From Gammaproteobacteria bacterium (GTDB lineage Bacteria > Pseudomonadota > Gammaproteobacteria > Nevskiales > Nevskiaceae): 64,000 bases of DNA. Position numbers and translations under genes: made by a program. Each line of letters starts with the position of its first letter. The first letter of the stretch is position 1. A model generated the notes under the pieces. That model was not told where the DNA came from and did no database searches. It saw only the letters and a list, made by a program, of their open reading frames with translations. Positions 9,212-18,879 of the stretch are shown here, one piece after another. The stretch covers positions 1-64,000 of the forward strand of contig JAPLSA010000001.1 of assembly GCA_026398815.1 (NCBI GenBank), in the 5' to 3' direction.

Positions 9212-10720
9212 ATGGATGGGGCGCAAAGTCGGAGCCCCTCTGGTCACGGGCTGTTCACGCGGCTTCCGTCCAGCCTGTTTTCGCCCCTCGCGTCCCCGGG
9301 GCGGGAGTGGTACTGGAAGTTCATTCTCGACCTGTATGACAGGCGGTTCGGCCCCGACGCTGCCGGCGGAGCGGCCGAGGGCATCCTCCGGAAGTACGTC
9401 ACCCAGGATGCCGAGAATTTCCTGCTGAACCACCTGGACTGGATGATGGATGGCGGAGACGCCGCCTCCCCGGTTTCGGTTCGGTCGAGCCAGCTGGTTG
9501 ATCGCCTGATCGAGTCGGGCTGGCTGCAGATTGATCGCCGCGGCACGAAGACCTACGTGCGGATGCACTACACGGTCTCCGCCTTCCTCGCGCTGATGAT
9601 CCAGTTCGCCGACGAAGGCCCGACGGTCGTCGCCGGCCAGGTCCAGTCGATCCACAACAACCTGGTGGCGGTGAAAGCGGACCCTGCCAGTCAGGCTGCT
9701 GCGTTCAATGCAGCCGCGCGGGACACCGTGAAGCTGTTCGGCTACCTCAACGCGATGACAATGCGCGTCAGCGAGGTGATGGACAAGCTGTCCAAGAGCG
9801 ACCACCTGTCGCTGTACCTCCGTGACTTCTTCACCAACTACATCAAGACGATCTATATCGCCGACTATGGCGAGTTGCGGACGAAGAACCATCCGCTTCG
9901 AAACCGACGCGCGATTCTCGACATCGTGGGCGATCTCGCCGATTCGGAAGCCTCCCGGGCCACGCTTGTTGCCTGGTACATCAAGACGCTCTCCCCGGGC
10001 GACGCCGCCGAAGGATCGCGACTGTTTGATCGGGATGTTCGCCGGTTCGAGCGGTTTTCCGAAGTTGATCGCTACCTCGATCGTCTGGACGAGAGCATCA
10101 CCAAGGCGATCAGCCAGAGCGTGTCCTACATCGACTACCGCGTCCGCAACCATGGTCGGATCGACCGGGTGCTGAAGCAGCTGATGGATGCGGTGGTCGA
10201 GATCGATGACCCTGAAGAGCGGAAGGTGGCTTTCACCGAAGGCGAGCTGTTCGGCGAGCACATGCTGCGCGATGCCCCTGAGGCTAAGCCGATCAAGGTC
10301 CGGACGCTGATCACAGATGAGCCAGAAACTGCTAGACACATCGCCATCATCAACCTTAATCGCTTGAAGAACCTTGCCCGCCAGATCGTGCCGGCGCGGC
10401 TCGGCGAGTACTGCATGAAGGCGGTTGCGGCCGGCGGGGATTCGACTGCGATGCCGATGAACGCCGTGTCTGATTTCACCGACTACATGGCGATCCTCAC
10501 CTACGGAATTGCCGAGACCGCCATGAAGTCCGTTGAATCCGAAGGGGTCGCTAAGCTCGACGGGTTCGACACACAGGAAGCACGCAGGAAGCTCCAGGGC
10601 AGCAGCATCGGGGTTGCGCTACGGGGCTACGAAGTCGAGGTCTTCGAGAATGAGCGGGTCGAAACTGAACTGATGAATGCGCCGCGCTTCGTTTTGCGTC
10701 GCAAGGCGGAGGCGAGATGA
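9212..10720 (+). CDS. jetA: Wadjet subunit JetA (MukF-like kleisin)
   Basis: This is the kleisin-type subunit of the Wadjet anti-plasmid SMC complex, linking the SMC heads and recruiting JetB. The 502-aa protein opens with LFTRLPSSLFSPLASPGREWYWKFILDLYDRRF, the family's winged-helix start. It continues with helical sequence and a further helical C-terminal half. Assignment also relies on the downstream JetB, JetC and JetD. The stop codon overlaps the jetB start (ATGA at 10717-10720), implying coupled translation. Wadjet complexes recognise and cut circular plasmid DNA. The Wadjet subtype was not determined; the JetA sequence looks like the DUF5716/JetA family. Confidence 0.85.
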   Translation: MDGAQSRSPSGHGLFTRLPSSLFSPLASPGREWYWKFILDLYDRRFGPDAAGGAAEGILRKYVTQDAENFLLNHLDWMMDGGDAASPVSVRSSQLVDRLIESGWLQIDRRGTKTYVRMHYTVSAFLALMIQFADEGPTVVAGQVQSIHNNLVAVKADPASQAAAFNAAARDTVKLFGYLNAMTMRVSEVMDKLSKSDHLSLYLRDFFTNYIKTIYIADYGELRTKNHPLRNRRAILDIVGDLADSEASRATLVAWYIKTLSPGDAAEGSRLFDRDVRRFERFSEVDRYLDRLDESITKAISQSVSYIDYRVRNHGRIDRVLKQLMDAVVEIDDPEERKVAFTEGELFGEHMLRDAPEAKPIKVRTLITDEPETARHIAIINLNRLKNLARQIVPARLGEYCMKAVAAGGDSTAMPMNAVSDFTDYMAILTYGIAETAMKSVESEGVAKLDGFDTQEARRKLQGSSIGVALRGYEVEVFENERVETELMNAPRFVLRRKAEAR

Positions 10721-11436
10721 AGTACTGGGAGCGGGTCTGCGAAAAGCAGGAAGTCAAGGCGTATACCGAAGAGAACTTCGAGGCGGCGGCCTACCACCTG
10801 ATGGCCGCTCAGGTGCTCTACCAGAGCAACAAGCAGCAGATCCGGGACTACCGCCTGATCAAGGCCTACTTGGACGATTTCAACCGGCTGTTCAGCGCGT
10901 TCGGGATGACGATCGACGTCGACAACCTGAACGGCTACGTCGTCGCCCTGCCGCGCGAGAACAGCATGTTCCGCAACACCAAGCTGACCGTCGAGGAGAC
11001 CCTGTTCATCTCGATCCTGCGGCTGGTGTACGACCAGCGGATCAGTGCTGGCGAAACCGACAAGGGTCGGGCGACGATCGACATCTCCGAGCTGATGCAG
11101 ATCTACAAGACCGAGACGGGGCGCGAGCTGACCAACAAGCCGGGCGAGATCAAGCTGCTGGTGGCCACGGCCAAGCGCTTCGGCATGGCGCGGACGATCC
11201 AGCCGGAGGATGGTTCGGACGAGACGTTCGATATTGAGATCCTTCCCGGAATCGTGCGGCTGCTCAGCGAGAACCGGGCCCGCAAAATTGCGGCCGATTA
11301 TCAGGAACTGTCCTCGCGCCGGCGTGTGGAAGCGGAATTCTCGACGCTGCCGGCAGCGAGCGAGCCGAGCAACGATGAGGCCGCGGATGACGAAACCGAT
11401 CCGGCGGCCGACGCAGCCCGTGAGGTGATCGAGTGA
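10717..11436 (+). CDS. jetB: Wadjet subunit JetB (MukE-like)
   Basis: This 239-aa protein is of the DUF4194/MukE-like type. It shows a winged-helix layout: a helical start (YHLMAAQVLYQSNKQQIRDYRLIKAYLDDFNRLFSAFGM), a strand (GYVVALPR), then LTVEETLFISILRLVYDQR and a DISELMQIYKTETGRE helix. The last ~35 residues are acidic and low-complexity (NDEAADDETDPAAD). In the complex it binds JetA and bridges it to DNA and the SMC subunit. It overlaps jetA by four bases at the start and jetC by four bases (GTGA, 11433-11436) at the end. Confidence 0.85.
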   Translation: MKYWERVCEKQEVKAYTEENFEAAAYHLMAAQVLYQSNKQQIRDYRLIKAYLDDFNRLFSAFGMTIDVDNLNGYVVALPRENSMFRNTKLTVEETLFISILRLVYDQRISAGETDKGRATIDISELMQIYKTETGRELTNKPGEIKLLVATAKRFGMARTIQPEDGSDETFDIEILPGIVRLLSENRARKIAADYQELSSRRRVEAEFSTLPAASEPSNDEAADDETDPAADAAREVIE

Positions 11437-14400
11437 AGGTGATCAAGCAGCTGCACCTTGTGCAGTACTTCCTGTATGAGAAGAGCACCTTCGATTTCCG
11501 CCACGTGACCGCATTCACCGGTGGCAATGGGGTGGGCAAGTCTGCCCTGCTGGATGCGGTCCAGATCGCGATTCTGGGCGCCCACGGCAACTACCTGAAC
11601 ATGAATGCGCAGGCGTCCGAGGGGAAGCAGACGACGCGATCGGTTCGCGGCTACTGCCTTGGCATCTATGCGCCCAGTGACCCGGGCGCCAAGCTCCGCG
11701 TGAAGCGGTCCTCGGCGAACACCTTCATCACCCTGGTGGGCGAGGACACCGAGACGGGCGTCCCCTTCAGCTTCGGTGTTGCGCTGACGGCTGTCGAGTC
11801 TGAAAACGACCACCGGATCGCCGGCCTGTACGTGGTGCCGAACGTCGCGCTGAAGCTCGAGGATCACATCGAGCGCCTGCAGGGCGGCGAAGCCCCCAAG
11901 CTGTGGGATACCTTCTCGATGGATCTGCGCAGGATGGCCGCTGCGGCCGGCGTGACCCCCGAGATCGAGAACCAGCCGACCAAGTACGTGAAGTCGGTGC
12001 TGTACCTGCTCGGAGGCAAGTACGGGAAGATCCGCGACAAGATGTTTCTGAAAGCCTTCCGCAAGTCGATGGGCATCGGCGGCGTGACCTCGGTCGACGA
12101 CTTTGTTCGCGACTTCATCGTGGAAGAGCAGCCGGTGACCCGGGGCGGCGCGGTGAAGCAGATCGAAGAGTTCAACCGCCTTGAGGATCTGATCGCGAAG
12201 GTAATCAAGAAGATTGGTTCCCTGGAAGAACTGCGGCGCAAGTTCGACCGTATTCAGCGCCTGGTCCGCGAGAACGTCGCGCTCAGCGTTCAGGAGAAGA
12301 ACTACGACGTCGAGCGGATCGGCGAGAAGATCGGCGATCTCGAGGACAGCATCGAACGGGCTGAGAAGAGCGTGAAGGCCGGTGAGCTCGACCTGGCGCG
12401 GATGCGAAATCGGATCACCGAGATCGGAACCCGGATGGAGCAGATTCAGGAGCACCTCGTCACCGATGACGCCGCGAGGCTGAAGCGGGAAGAAGAGCGG
12501 AACCTCCAGCCGCTGACGAAGCTCCGGTCGGAGCGGTCTTCCCGAATGGCGGCTGCCTTCCTGAACCTGCGGCAGCCGATCGCGAACATCCAGGCGTCGA
12601 TCTATGTGCAGGCGCACGCCAAAGAACTCGACGCGGCCTACAACCAGCTGGACGACGCGATCAAGCAGGTCGAAATCGATGACTCGGGTCTGAATGCGGC
12701 GATTGATCGCGCGACCGCGGTGCTGGCCGCCGCCAAGAAGACGATTGATGCCGCGCTGGTACAGGCGCGATCGGCGCTTGAGGTGGCCACCGCTCGGCGC
12801 AAGACGGCCGAAGGTAATTTCAAGAACGCCGAGCAGGGCAAAGCGCCGCTTCAGGACAGCACCGTTCTGGCGCGGAGGATTCTCGAAGAGCATGGCATCG
12901 CGGCGACGCCTGTGTTCGAGTTCCTCGAGGTGATCGATCCCTCGTGGCAGCCGGCGATGGAAGGTTTCCTGGGCTCGAACTGCGAAGCCCTGATCGTTCG
13001 GCCGGACCTGATCAATGAGGCGAACAAGGTCTTCGAGGAGGAGTTCAGGAAGCTCCCGAAGAACGTGCGCCCCTACAAGGCCAAGATTGTCCAGCCGAAG
13101 CACTTTTCTCGCGACATGGAACGCGTTCCCGAGCGGAACGAGATCGCAAGCCTGCTGCGCGGCAAGGGCGAGTACGGCGATGTTGCTCGCGGATACGCGA
13201 TGCTGCAGTTCAACCGGATGGTCATGGTCAAGACGGTCCAGGACCTTCAGACGTTCCCGCGATCGATGAAGATCGACGGCCAGTTCAGCGCCAACGGCTC
13301 GACGAGCTGGGTGCGCTTGGTCGATCCGGAGCGATCTCAGATCGGTGCCGCGCCCCGTGTCATCGACATGGACCAGTATCAGCGAGACCTGCTTCTGGCG
13401 CAGCAGGCCGAAGGGTTGGCTAATGCCGACTTTGAGCGAATCGAAGAGGTGCAGCGCCTGATACTCCGGGCGCCAAACTCCGAGGAGCTCAAGACCGAGA
13501 TCGCCGCCCTGATGCCGGACTTGCTGGATGCGATCCGGCATGTGAACGAGTGCCAGGCCCGGATCGACAGCATCGACACGACCAAGACCCAGCATCTCGA
13601 GAAGGAGCTTGAAGGGCTCAAGACCACCAAGGGGGAGATCGAAGACGAGCGGGAAAAGACGTCCGGTCTGATCGGAGGGCTGGAGAGCAACATCGCCACC
13701 TTCCGCAGCAGCAAGACGGGGCTGGAGAACGAACGGCTTTCCGTCAACGAACAGATCCATCTGCTGCGGATGAACAATCCTGGCATTGACCAGGACGCCG
13801 AGACGATTCGGGCTCGATTCGATGGTGATCCGCTACTGACGACTCTGAGCAAGAAGATCGAGGCGTGCAAGGCCAAGCACCAGGCGAACCTGACCTCGGT
13901 GGACAATGCAATTCCCGTAGCGCTGGATCAGTTCCGGACCTTCCTCGACAACTACGACTACGACCTGTTGGAAGAGCGCACAGACTGGAAGAAGGCGATG
14001 GCCTTCACCAGTCAGGAGTACGACCTGCTGCATGGCACGAGGCTGGCGGAGTACCGCCAGCAGTCCGAGCGCGCTCGTCACGCGGCAGAAGAGGCATTCC
14101 GGACCGACGTCGCCACCAAGATCGTGGAAGCCGTCGAGGAGATGCGCCGGTCCATGCGGGATCTGAACCGTATCCTGCGCGAATGCCCCGAGTTCTCGAA
14201 TGGCGACCGCTACGAGTTCAAGGCCGAAGTCGTGCCGGAACACGCCGACCTACTGCGCTACATCATGACCGCGGTTGACGGTGTGGGCGGGCTGTTCGCT
14301 GAACGGTCCGAAGCGAGCGAGAAGGTGATGAACTACATCGCTTCCTCCGCCCGTGGCGATGCGCCTCAGAAGGGCAACCCGATCGAGGATTACCGCGAGA

Positions 14401-14891
14401 TGTTCCGGTTCGATGTCCAGATCTTCCGTCACAACGAAAAGATGTGCCTGCTCAGTTCGCGCTTCGGAAGCGCGTCGGGTGGTGAGCACAAGGCACCGAT
14501 GTACATCATCCTCGCCGCAGCCCTTCACCACGCCTACCGTCTGGGCGACCAGAACGGCACCGGCGGAGCGCTGATGCTGGTCGACGAGGCGTTTGAGAAG
14601 ATCGATGAGCAGAACTCGATCGCGATCACCAAGTTCCTCACCGGGCTGGGCCTGCAGGTCATCATGTCGGCCGCGGACGTGAAGCACACCCAGCTTACCG
14701 GGGTTGCCGATCGCGTCTATTCGCTGACTAAGGTGACCGACACCCGCATTCACTCGAGCTATGTCGACACGACCAGTCGGCTGCACGATCTGCTCAGCTC
14801 CGACCTTCTGGCGCTTCATCCCGAGCTGATCGACCAAGAAGAAGCGCGGCTGACTGCGGCTACCGGCACCGCCGAGCCCGCGCAGGCCTGA
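11433..14891 (+). CDS. jetC: Wadjet subunit JetC (SMC/MukB-like ATPase)
   Basis: This is the ATP-driven DNA loop-extruding motor of Wadjet. It has 1152 aa with split head domains. The N-terminal head contains the Walker A GGNGVGKS at 30-37. Long coiled coils follow (about 250-480 and 650-850) around a hinge near 480-620. The C-terminal head has an ABC signature-like SASGGE near 1013-1018 and Walker B LMLVDEAFEKID with Asp1051-Glu1052. The GTG start overlaps the jetB stop. It ends 3 bases before jetD. All catalytic motifs are present, so the motor should be functional. Confidence 0.92.
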   Translation: MKVIKQLHLVQYFLYEKSTFDFRHVTAFTGGNGVGKSALLDAVQIAILGAHGNYLNMNAQASEGKQTTRSVRGYCLGIYAPSDPGAKLRVKRSSANTFITLVGEDTETGVPFSFGVALTAVESENDHRIAGLYVVPNVALKLEDHIERLQGGEAPKLWDTFSMDLRRMAAAAGVTPEIENQPTKYVKSVLYLLGGKYGKIRDKMFLKAFRKSMGIGGVTSVDDFVRDFIVEEQPVTRGGAVKQIEEFNRLEDLIAKVIKKIGSLEELRRKFDRIQRLVRENVALSVQEKNYDVERIGEKIGDLEDSIERAEKSVKAGELDLARMRNRITEIGTRMEQIQEHLVTDDAARLKREEERNLQPLTKLRSERSSRMAAAFLNLRQPIANIQASIYVQAHAKELDAAYNQLDDAIKQVEIDDSGLNAAIDRATAVLAAAKKTIDAALVQARSALEVATARRKTAEGNFKNAEQGKAPLQDSTVLARRILEEHGIAATPVFEFLEVIDPSWQPAMEGFLGSNCEALIVRPDLINEANKVFEEEFRKLPKNVRPYKAKIVQPKHFSRDMERVPERNEIASLLRGKGEYGDVARGYAMLQFNRMVMVKTVQDLQTFPRSMKIDGQFSANGSTSWVRLVDPERSQIGAAPRVIDMDQYQRDLLLAQQAEGLANADFERIEEVQRLILRAPNSEELKTEIAALMPDLLDAIRHVNECQARIDSIDTTKTQHLEKELEGLKTTKGEIEDEREKTSGLIGGLESNIATFRSSKTGLENERLSVNEQIHLLRMNNPGIDQDAETIRARFDGDPLLTTLSKKIEACKAKHQANLTSVDNAIPVALDQFRTFLDNYDYDLLEERTDWKKAMAFTSQEYDLLHGTRLAEYRQQSERARHAAEEAFRTDVATKIVEAVEEMRRSMRDLNRILRECPEFSNGDRYEFKAEVVPEHADLLRYIMTAVDGVGGLFAERSEASEKVMNYIASSARGDAPQKGNPIEDYREMFRFDVQIFRHNEKMCLLSSRFGSASGGEHKAPMYIILAAALHHAYRLGDQNGTGGALMLVDEAFEKIDEQNSIAITKFLTGLGLQVIMSAADVKHTQLTGVADRVYSLTKVTDTRIHSSYVDTTSRLHDLLSSDLLALHPELIDQEEARLTAATGTAEPAQA

Positions 14892-14894
14892 CGG

Positions 14895-16091
14895 ATGAAC
14901 ACCGGGTCCAACGGCGAAGCGGTGGCCACCGCCGCGCTCGTCAAGCTGGAGGGGTTCGGCGAGAGCGCCGTGGTCCGGGGTGCCGATGGCCCGAAGTTCT
15001 ACCGGCTGGGTTCGGGGCGGTTCGGCGGATACTTCAAGCTAGAAACGCTTACGGAGCGGCACAACTACGAGCGGCGGATGATCGCGGCTGAAACCGCCGG
15101 CGCGGTGATGCTGCGCTGGGCTGGCAAGCCCGATGACGGGGTTCCGCTGGAGGCGGTCGCCGTCGCTGATCTGTCGAAGCTGTCGAAATTCCTTGGCAAG
15201 TCTCCCTACTTTCAGGAGGTCGAAACGGCGGTCGCCAAGCTCGCTTCCTTCATGGATACGTGGCCACGGCTGGTCTGGGTCATCGACCAATGGAAAAAAC
15301 GTGGCACGGCTCGCGGGTTTACGCCGACCGACGTGAAGGACATCGTGGATGCGGTGCGGGTGCTCGAGGCAGTACAGCCGCTGCCGGAGCTTGATCTGGC
15401 CGTGCGCCGGATCAGCGTTTCACTCTTCCAAGACTCGAAGCGAATCGAGGCCCTTGCCGCCGCACTGGACTTGCTGACTGCCGAAGAGCCCCGAAGCCCT
15501 GCGAGGTCGATGGAGGAAGTGCTCAACGAGCTCGGACTGATCCGCTTTCCACAGCCGCTGCTGATAGCCGGTCCGGGCCAGCTGAAGCTCAAAGGCGCCC
15601 AGAATTCAGTGCCGGTGCTGGACCCGTTTATCGGCATTTCACCTGATGCGCTGGAGGCATTGACTGACCCGGGCCGCTACTTGCTGACCGTCGAGAACCT
15701 GACCCCCTTCAATGAACTCGCGCGTGGCCGCGCTGGGCGTCTCGAGGGAACGGTGATCTACGTGGCCGGGATGCCCGCCCCATCGCTCCTGCGGGCGCTG
15801 GGGGCTGCCTACCGATCGCTTGCGCCGGGGGTTTCGTGCTACCACTGGGGAGACTTGGATCTCGGCGGGTTCCGCATTGCTGCTCGTATCGCGGCGGCCG
15901 GACCGCCGGCGGGCCTGAAGCTCTGGCGAATGGCCCCTTCCGAACTCGGATTGGCCCCGGGGCGAAAGGTCATGAACAAGTCGGAGATCGATGAGATCAA
16001 CCGCATCTCGCAGCGGCACGGCTTCGGCGTGACCATAGGAGATGCGCAGGAAGCCATAGAACAGGAAAGTCAGGACGTGCTGCAGCCCTGA
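14895..16091 (+). CDS. jetD: Wadjet subunit JetD (toprim nuclease)
   Basis: This 398-aa protein is the nuclease that cleaves DNA once JetABC has extruded a circular substrate. The C-terminal toprim fold is visible: Glu267 (LTVENLTPF), a strand with GTVIYVAG near 287, then HWGDLDLGG with Asp320 and Asp322 as metal ligands, as in topoisomerase VI subunit A and DUF2220/DUF3322 proteins. The N-terminal half supplies the arm that contacts the complex (family knowledge). It is the last gene of the operon; 406 bases without a clear gene follow. Confidence 0.88.
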   Translation: MNTGSNGEAVATAALVKLEGFGESAVVRGADGPKFYRLGSGRFGGYFKLETLTERHNYERRMIAAETAGAVMLRWAGKPDDGVPLEAVAVADLSKLSKFLGKSPYFQEVETAVAKLASFMDTWPRLVWVIDQWKKRGTARGFTPTDVKDIVDAVRVLEAVQPLPELDLAVRRISVSLFQDSKRIEALAAALDLLTAEEPRSPARSMEEVLNELGLIRFPQPLLIAGPGQLKLKGAQNSVPVLDPFIGISPDALEALTDPGRYLLTVENLTPFNELARGRAGRLEGTVIYVAGMPAPSLLRALGAAYRSLAPGVSCYHWGDLDLGGFRIAARIAAAGPPAGLKLWRMAPSELGLAPGRKVMNKSEIDEINRISQRHGFGVTIGDAQEAIEQESQDVLQP

Positions 16092-16497
16092 GGCCTGACA
16101 CGGCGATTCGGAGGAATCGTGGCGCCGGCAGGCTGCCGAGGAAGCGCGAGTTGTGGGCAAGTCGCTCGGACGAAAGTGGGATCCCCCGCCATCGTCGACG
16201 CCGAATCATCCCCCGGTGGTCGGGCGCGTGGCGGCGCCTTCGTTGGATGAGGTGTTCGGGTCAGACGGAAATTCGATCGCGCCGGGAGCTTTGTGAACAG
16301 CCTACTTGCAGAATCGCGCCCCGAGGTACTGATGGGACGTGCCTGCGATTGAGACTAACAATGGCGGCCGCAGTCCACGGGGAGGCGGCGATCTCATCCA
16401 AGCGGCTACGTTGTTCTGTAGTAGCACCAGAACCTCTTGACGGCCTTCGAGCTGTTGTATACCTTTTCGGTACAACGTCTGAACAACAAGATGCGCG
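16092..16497. other. Gap after jetD with a possible short coding stretch
   Basis: No firm gene is seen in these 406 bases. One frame (16099-16296) is open and reads like genuine protein toward its end (GKSLGRKWDPPPSSTPNHPP ... APSLDEVFGSDG), possibly starting at GTG 16153. It could be a tiny gene or the tail of a lost one. The last 60 bases hold the candidate promoter/operator listed separately. Confidence 0.3.
16437..16476 (+). promoter_or_regulatory. Candidate promoter with an imperfect palindrome ahead of the GTPase-like gene
   Basis: TTGACG (16437-16442) and TATACC (16458-16463) have a short 15-base spacing. An inverted repeat GTTGTATACC-ttttc-GGTACAAC (16454-16476, one-base bulge) overlaps the putative -10, about 22 bases before the ATG at 16498. 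This could be a repressor operator for the seven-gene cluster. No regulator gene is adjacent. Confidence 0.35.
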
Positions 16498-18765
16498 ATG
16501 GAGCGACGATTTCAAGCAACCCTGAACCGATCGCAGGGGCGTAGTGCCTGGACCGTTATCTTCCGGCACCCCGTTCGAGTCGACCCCAACACTGGCAAGC
16601 CGGGTCTTCGAGTCCGACAGGGCCTCGGCACTTCGGTGGAATCCGAAGCTACGGAGCTCAAAAATCAGCTGAACGAACTGCTGGCCGACGAAGCCTATTG
16701 GAGCGTCTCGTCCCGGCCCGAGGCGGATAACCGCTTTCCCCGACGTGTCGTTGAAATCTTCTACCACGGGATGGAAGCCGAACCGAGCGACTTCGGGGCT
16801 TTGCGCGACGCCGTGATCCGGCTCCCTAGTTCGGCAGACTCCGACTACCGTCGCGTCCTCCTGCTGGGGACTACCGGAGCCGGAAAGACCACATTGCTTC
16901 GGCAACTGATTGGGACCGACCCGGAGTCCGAGCGGTTTCCGTCGACATCGACGGCGAAGACGACGGTCCATGAAACAGAAGTCATTCTTGAGCCGGGCCC
17001 CTATCGCGCAGTCGTCACGTTCTTCCCGATCGAAGAGGTCCGCGAGCACCTCAACGAGTGTATCTCGGAGGCGGTGCTTGCCGCCTATCGTGGCGAAATC
17101 GACGCGGAGGTGCTGCGCAAGCTCCTCATGCACGTCAATCAGCGCTTTCGGTTCAACTACATTCTTGGCAACGGCCCCAAGACACTGCTTGTGGAGGACG
17201 ACGAAGACAGCGACGACGAGCTCGTTGTCGCCGAAGACGATCGGGCCACTGACGGCACGATCGACCTCGTAGCGACAGAAGCACTGCTATCCCGTGCTGT
17301 GTCGACGCTGCGCCTGATCGCCAAACGTCACGGCAATCAGCTGAAGACCGAACTGGGTGCGTCCGATGAGAAGGACCAGCGTGTTGTCGATGAGTTGTTT
17401 GAGGAGGAGCTTGACCGTCGTCTTCGTGAAGACGAGGAATTTCATCGAATCAGCGACGAGCTGATGGATGAGATCGAGCTACGGTTCACTCAGCTCCAGG
17501 ACGGGACCATCCGTCGAAACAAACAAGGGTGGCCGCAGTCGTGGACCTACGAAACCGTCGACCGCGCAGAGTTTCTCAAGGCGGTCACACGATTTTCCAG
17601 CAACCATGCGCCACGTTTTGGACGCCTCCTGACGCCACTCGTGAACGGCGTGCGCGTTGCCGGGCAGTTCGTTCCTGACTGGAATGGAGGGCAACAGCCA
17701 AAGCTAGTATTGCTGGATGGCGAAGGTCTCGGGCATACGCCGAAATCAGTCGCTGCAATCTCGACGTCCCTGACGCGACGTATCCAAGCTGCTGACGCTA
17801 TCGTGCTCGTGGATAACGCAACCATCCCGATGCAGGCCGCCCCGGTGGCGGCAATGAAGGAGATGATCACTTCGGGTAGCGCGAGCAAGCTGCTGTTGGT
17901 CTTCACGCATTTCGATGAGGTCAAGGGCGATAACCTCCCGAACGCGTCGGCCAGAGAGCAGCATGTTCTCGGGTCGGCGGAAAACGTACTCGCAGCGATC
18001 GGGGAGGAACTGGGTCCCTTCGCTGAGCGCGCCCTCCGAGGCCGCCTGAAGGATGCCTGCTTCTTCCTCGGCAGCCTCGACGAAAAGCTGGACACCGCCA
18101 AGAAGCCAAACAAGCGAACGATCAGCCAGTTGCAGGCCTTACTGTCCTCGATCGACGGAATCGTCGAGAAGCCAGCCCCGGTGCCGGCTAAGCCGGTATA
18201 TGACCGCATGAATCTGGTGCTTGCGATCAAGAACGCGGCCGAAAGCTTTCAGGACGCTTGGTGGCCGCGTCTGGGGCTTGCTTACAAATCGGGGGTTGGG
18301 AAAGAACACTGGAAGCGAATCTGGGCGCTCAGTCGGCGCCTCAGTACTCCCGGCAGCGAGGATCAGTACGACACCCTCAAACCTGTGGCGGATCTGCGAA
18401 AGCAACTTCAGGATCGGCTCTATGTGCTGCTGCAGAATCCTCTCAGGTGGAGTCCAGCGGAACCCACCGATGACGCCGAAAAGCAGCAGGTGTACGACTC
18501 CCTCGCCAACGCCTTGTCTTCAAAGGTGCTCGATCTCGCAACGCGCCGAGTAAGAGCCGAGCGAATGCCGGAGTGGCAAGCGGCGTTTAATCAGTCCGGG
18601 CGTGGGTCAAGCTATACACGGGCGTCGATCATCGGAGCTCAGATTTACGGGCGAGCAGCGCCGATCCCCGACGCCACGCCGTCGCCTGATCGCAACGCGT
18701 TCCTTCACGAAGTGGCGGCGCTGGTCGAGGCCGTGTGCAGCGAAGCCGGGGCAAAACTGGATTAG
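16498..18765 (+). CDS. Large P-loop GTPase-like protein with integrase-arm-like N-terminus
   Basis: This 755-aa protein is of unknown function. GTPase-type motifs appear in order: G1 GTTGAGKT at 124-131, a TAKTTV segment as a possible G2, G3 DGEG from Asp406, and G4-like THFD at 470-473. The wide gap between G1 and G3 holds an acidic insert (EDDEDSDDE) and a charged helical region. The first ~60 residues (WTVIFRHPVRVD ... GKPGLRVRQGLGT) resemble the N-terminal DNA-binding arm of tyrosine integrases; that is my inference. There is no transmembrane segment. It could be a dynamin-like or AIG1-like sensor/effector of a defence system. It ends 114 bases before the DUF262 gene, so it may head the cluster or be a separate unit. 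Confidence 0.6.
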   Translation: MERRFQATLNRSQGRSAWTVIFRHPVRVDPNTGKPGLRVRQGLGTSVESEATELKNQLNELLADEAYWSVSSRPEADNRFPRRVVEIFYHGMEAEPSDFGALRDAVIRLPSSADSDYRRVLLLGTTGAGKTTLLRQLIGTDPESERFPSTSTAKTTVHETEVILEPGPYRAVVTFFPIEEVREHLNECISEAVLAAYRGEIDAEVLRKLLMHVNQRFRFNYILGNGPKTLLVEDDEDSDDELVVAEDDRATDGTIDLVATEALLSRAVSTLRLIAKRHGNQLKTELGASDEKDQRVVDELFEEELDRRLREDEEFHRISDELMDEIELRFTQLQDGTIRRNKQGWPQSWTYETVDRAEFLKAVTRFSSNHAPRFGRLLTPLVNGVRVAGQFVPDWNGGQQPKLVLLDGEGLGHTPKSVAAISTSLTRRIQAADAIVLVDNATIPMQAAPVAAMKEMITSGSASKLLLVFTHFDEVKGDNLPNASAREQHVLGSAENVLAAIGEELGPFAERALRGRLKDACFFLGSLDEKLDTAKKPNKRTISQLQALLSSIDGIVEKPAPVPAKPVYDRMNLVLAIKNAAESFQDAWWPRLGLAYKSGVGKEHWKRIWALSRRLSTPGSEDQYDTLKPVADLRKQLQDRLYVLLQNPLRWSPAEPTDDAEKQQVYDSLANALSSKVLDLATRRVRAERMPEWQAAFNQSGRGSSYTRASIIGAQIYGRAAPIPDATPSPDRNAFLHEVAALVEAVCSEAGAKLD

Positions 18766-18879
18766 CTGCTGCGGGGCCGGGGCGGATTACGACGACAGTA
18801 AGCGCTATCGGATCGAGAGAGGCCGGTAACCGCCTCGTTCCGGCGAACTAGAAGAATCTACAAGAGAAGATCAAGCCTC

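Noticed and set aside
11301-13760. An 819-aa open frame on the minus strand
   Set aside because: It is antisense to jetC, which has Walker A, signature and Walker B motifs; the shadow has no motifs.
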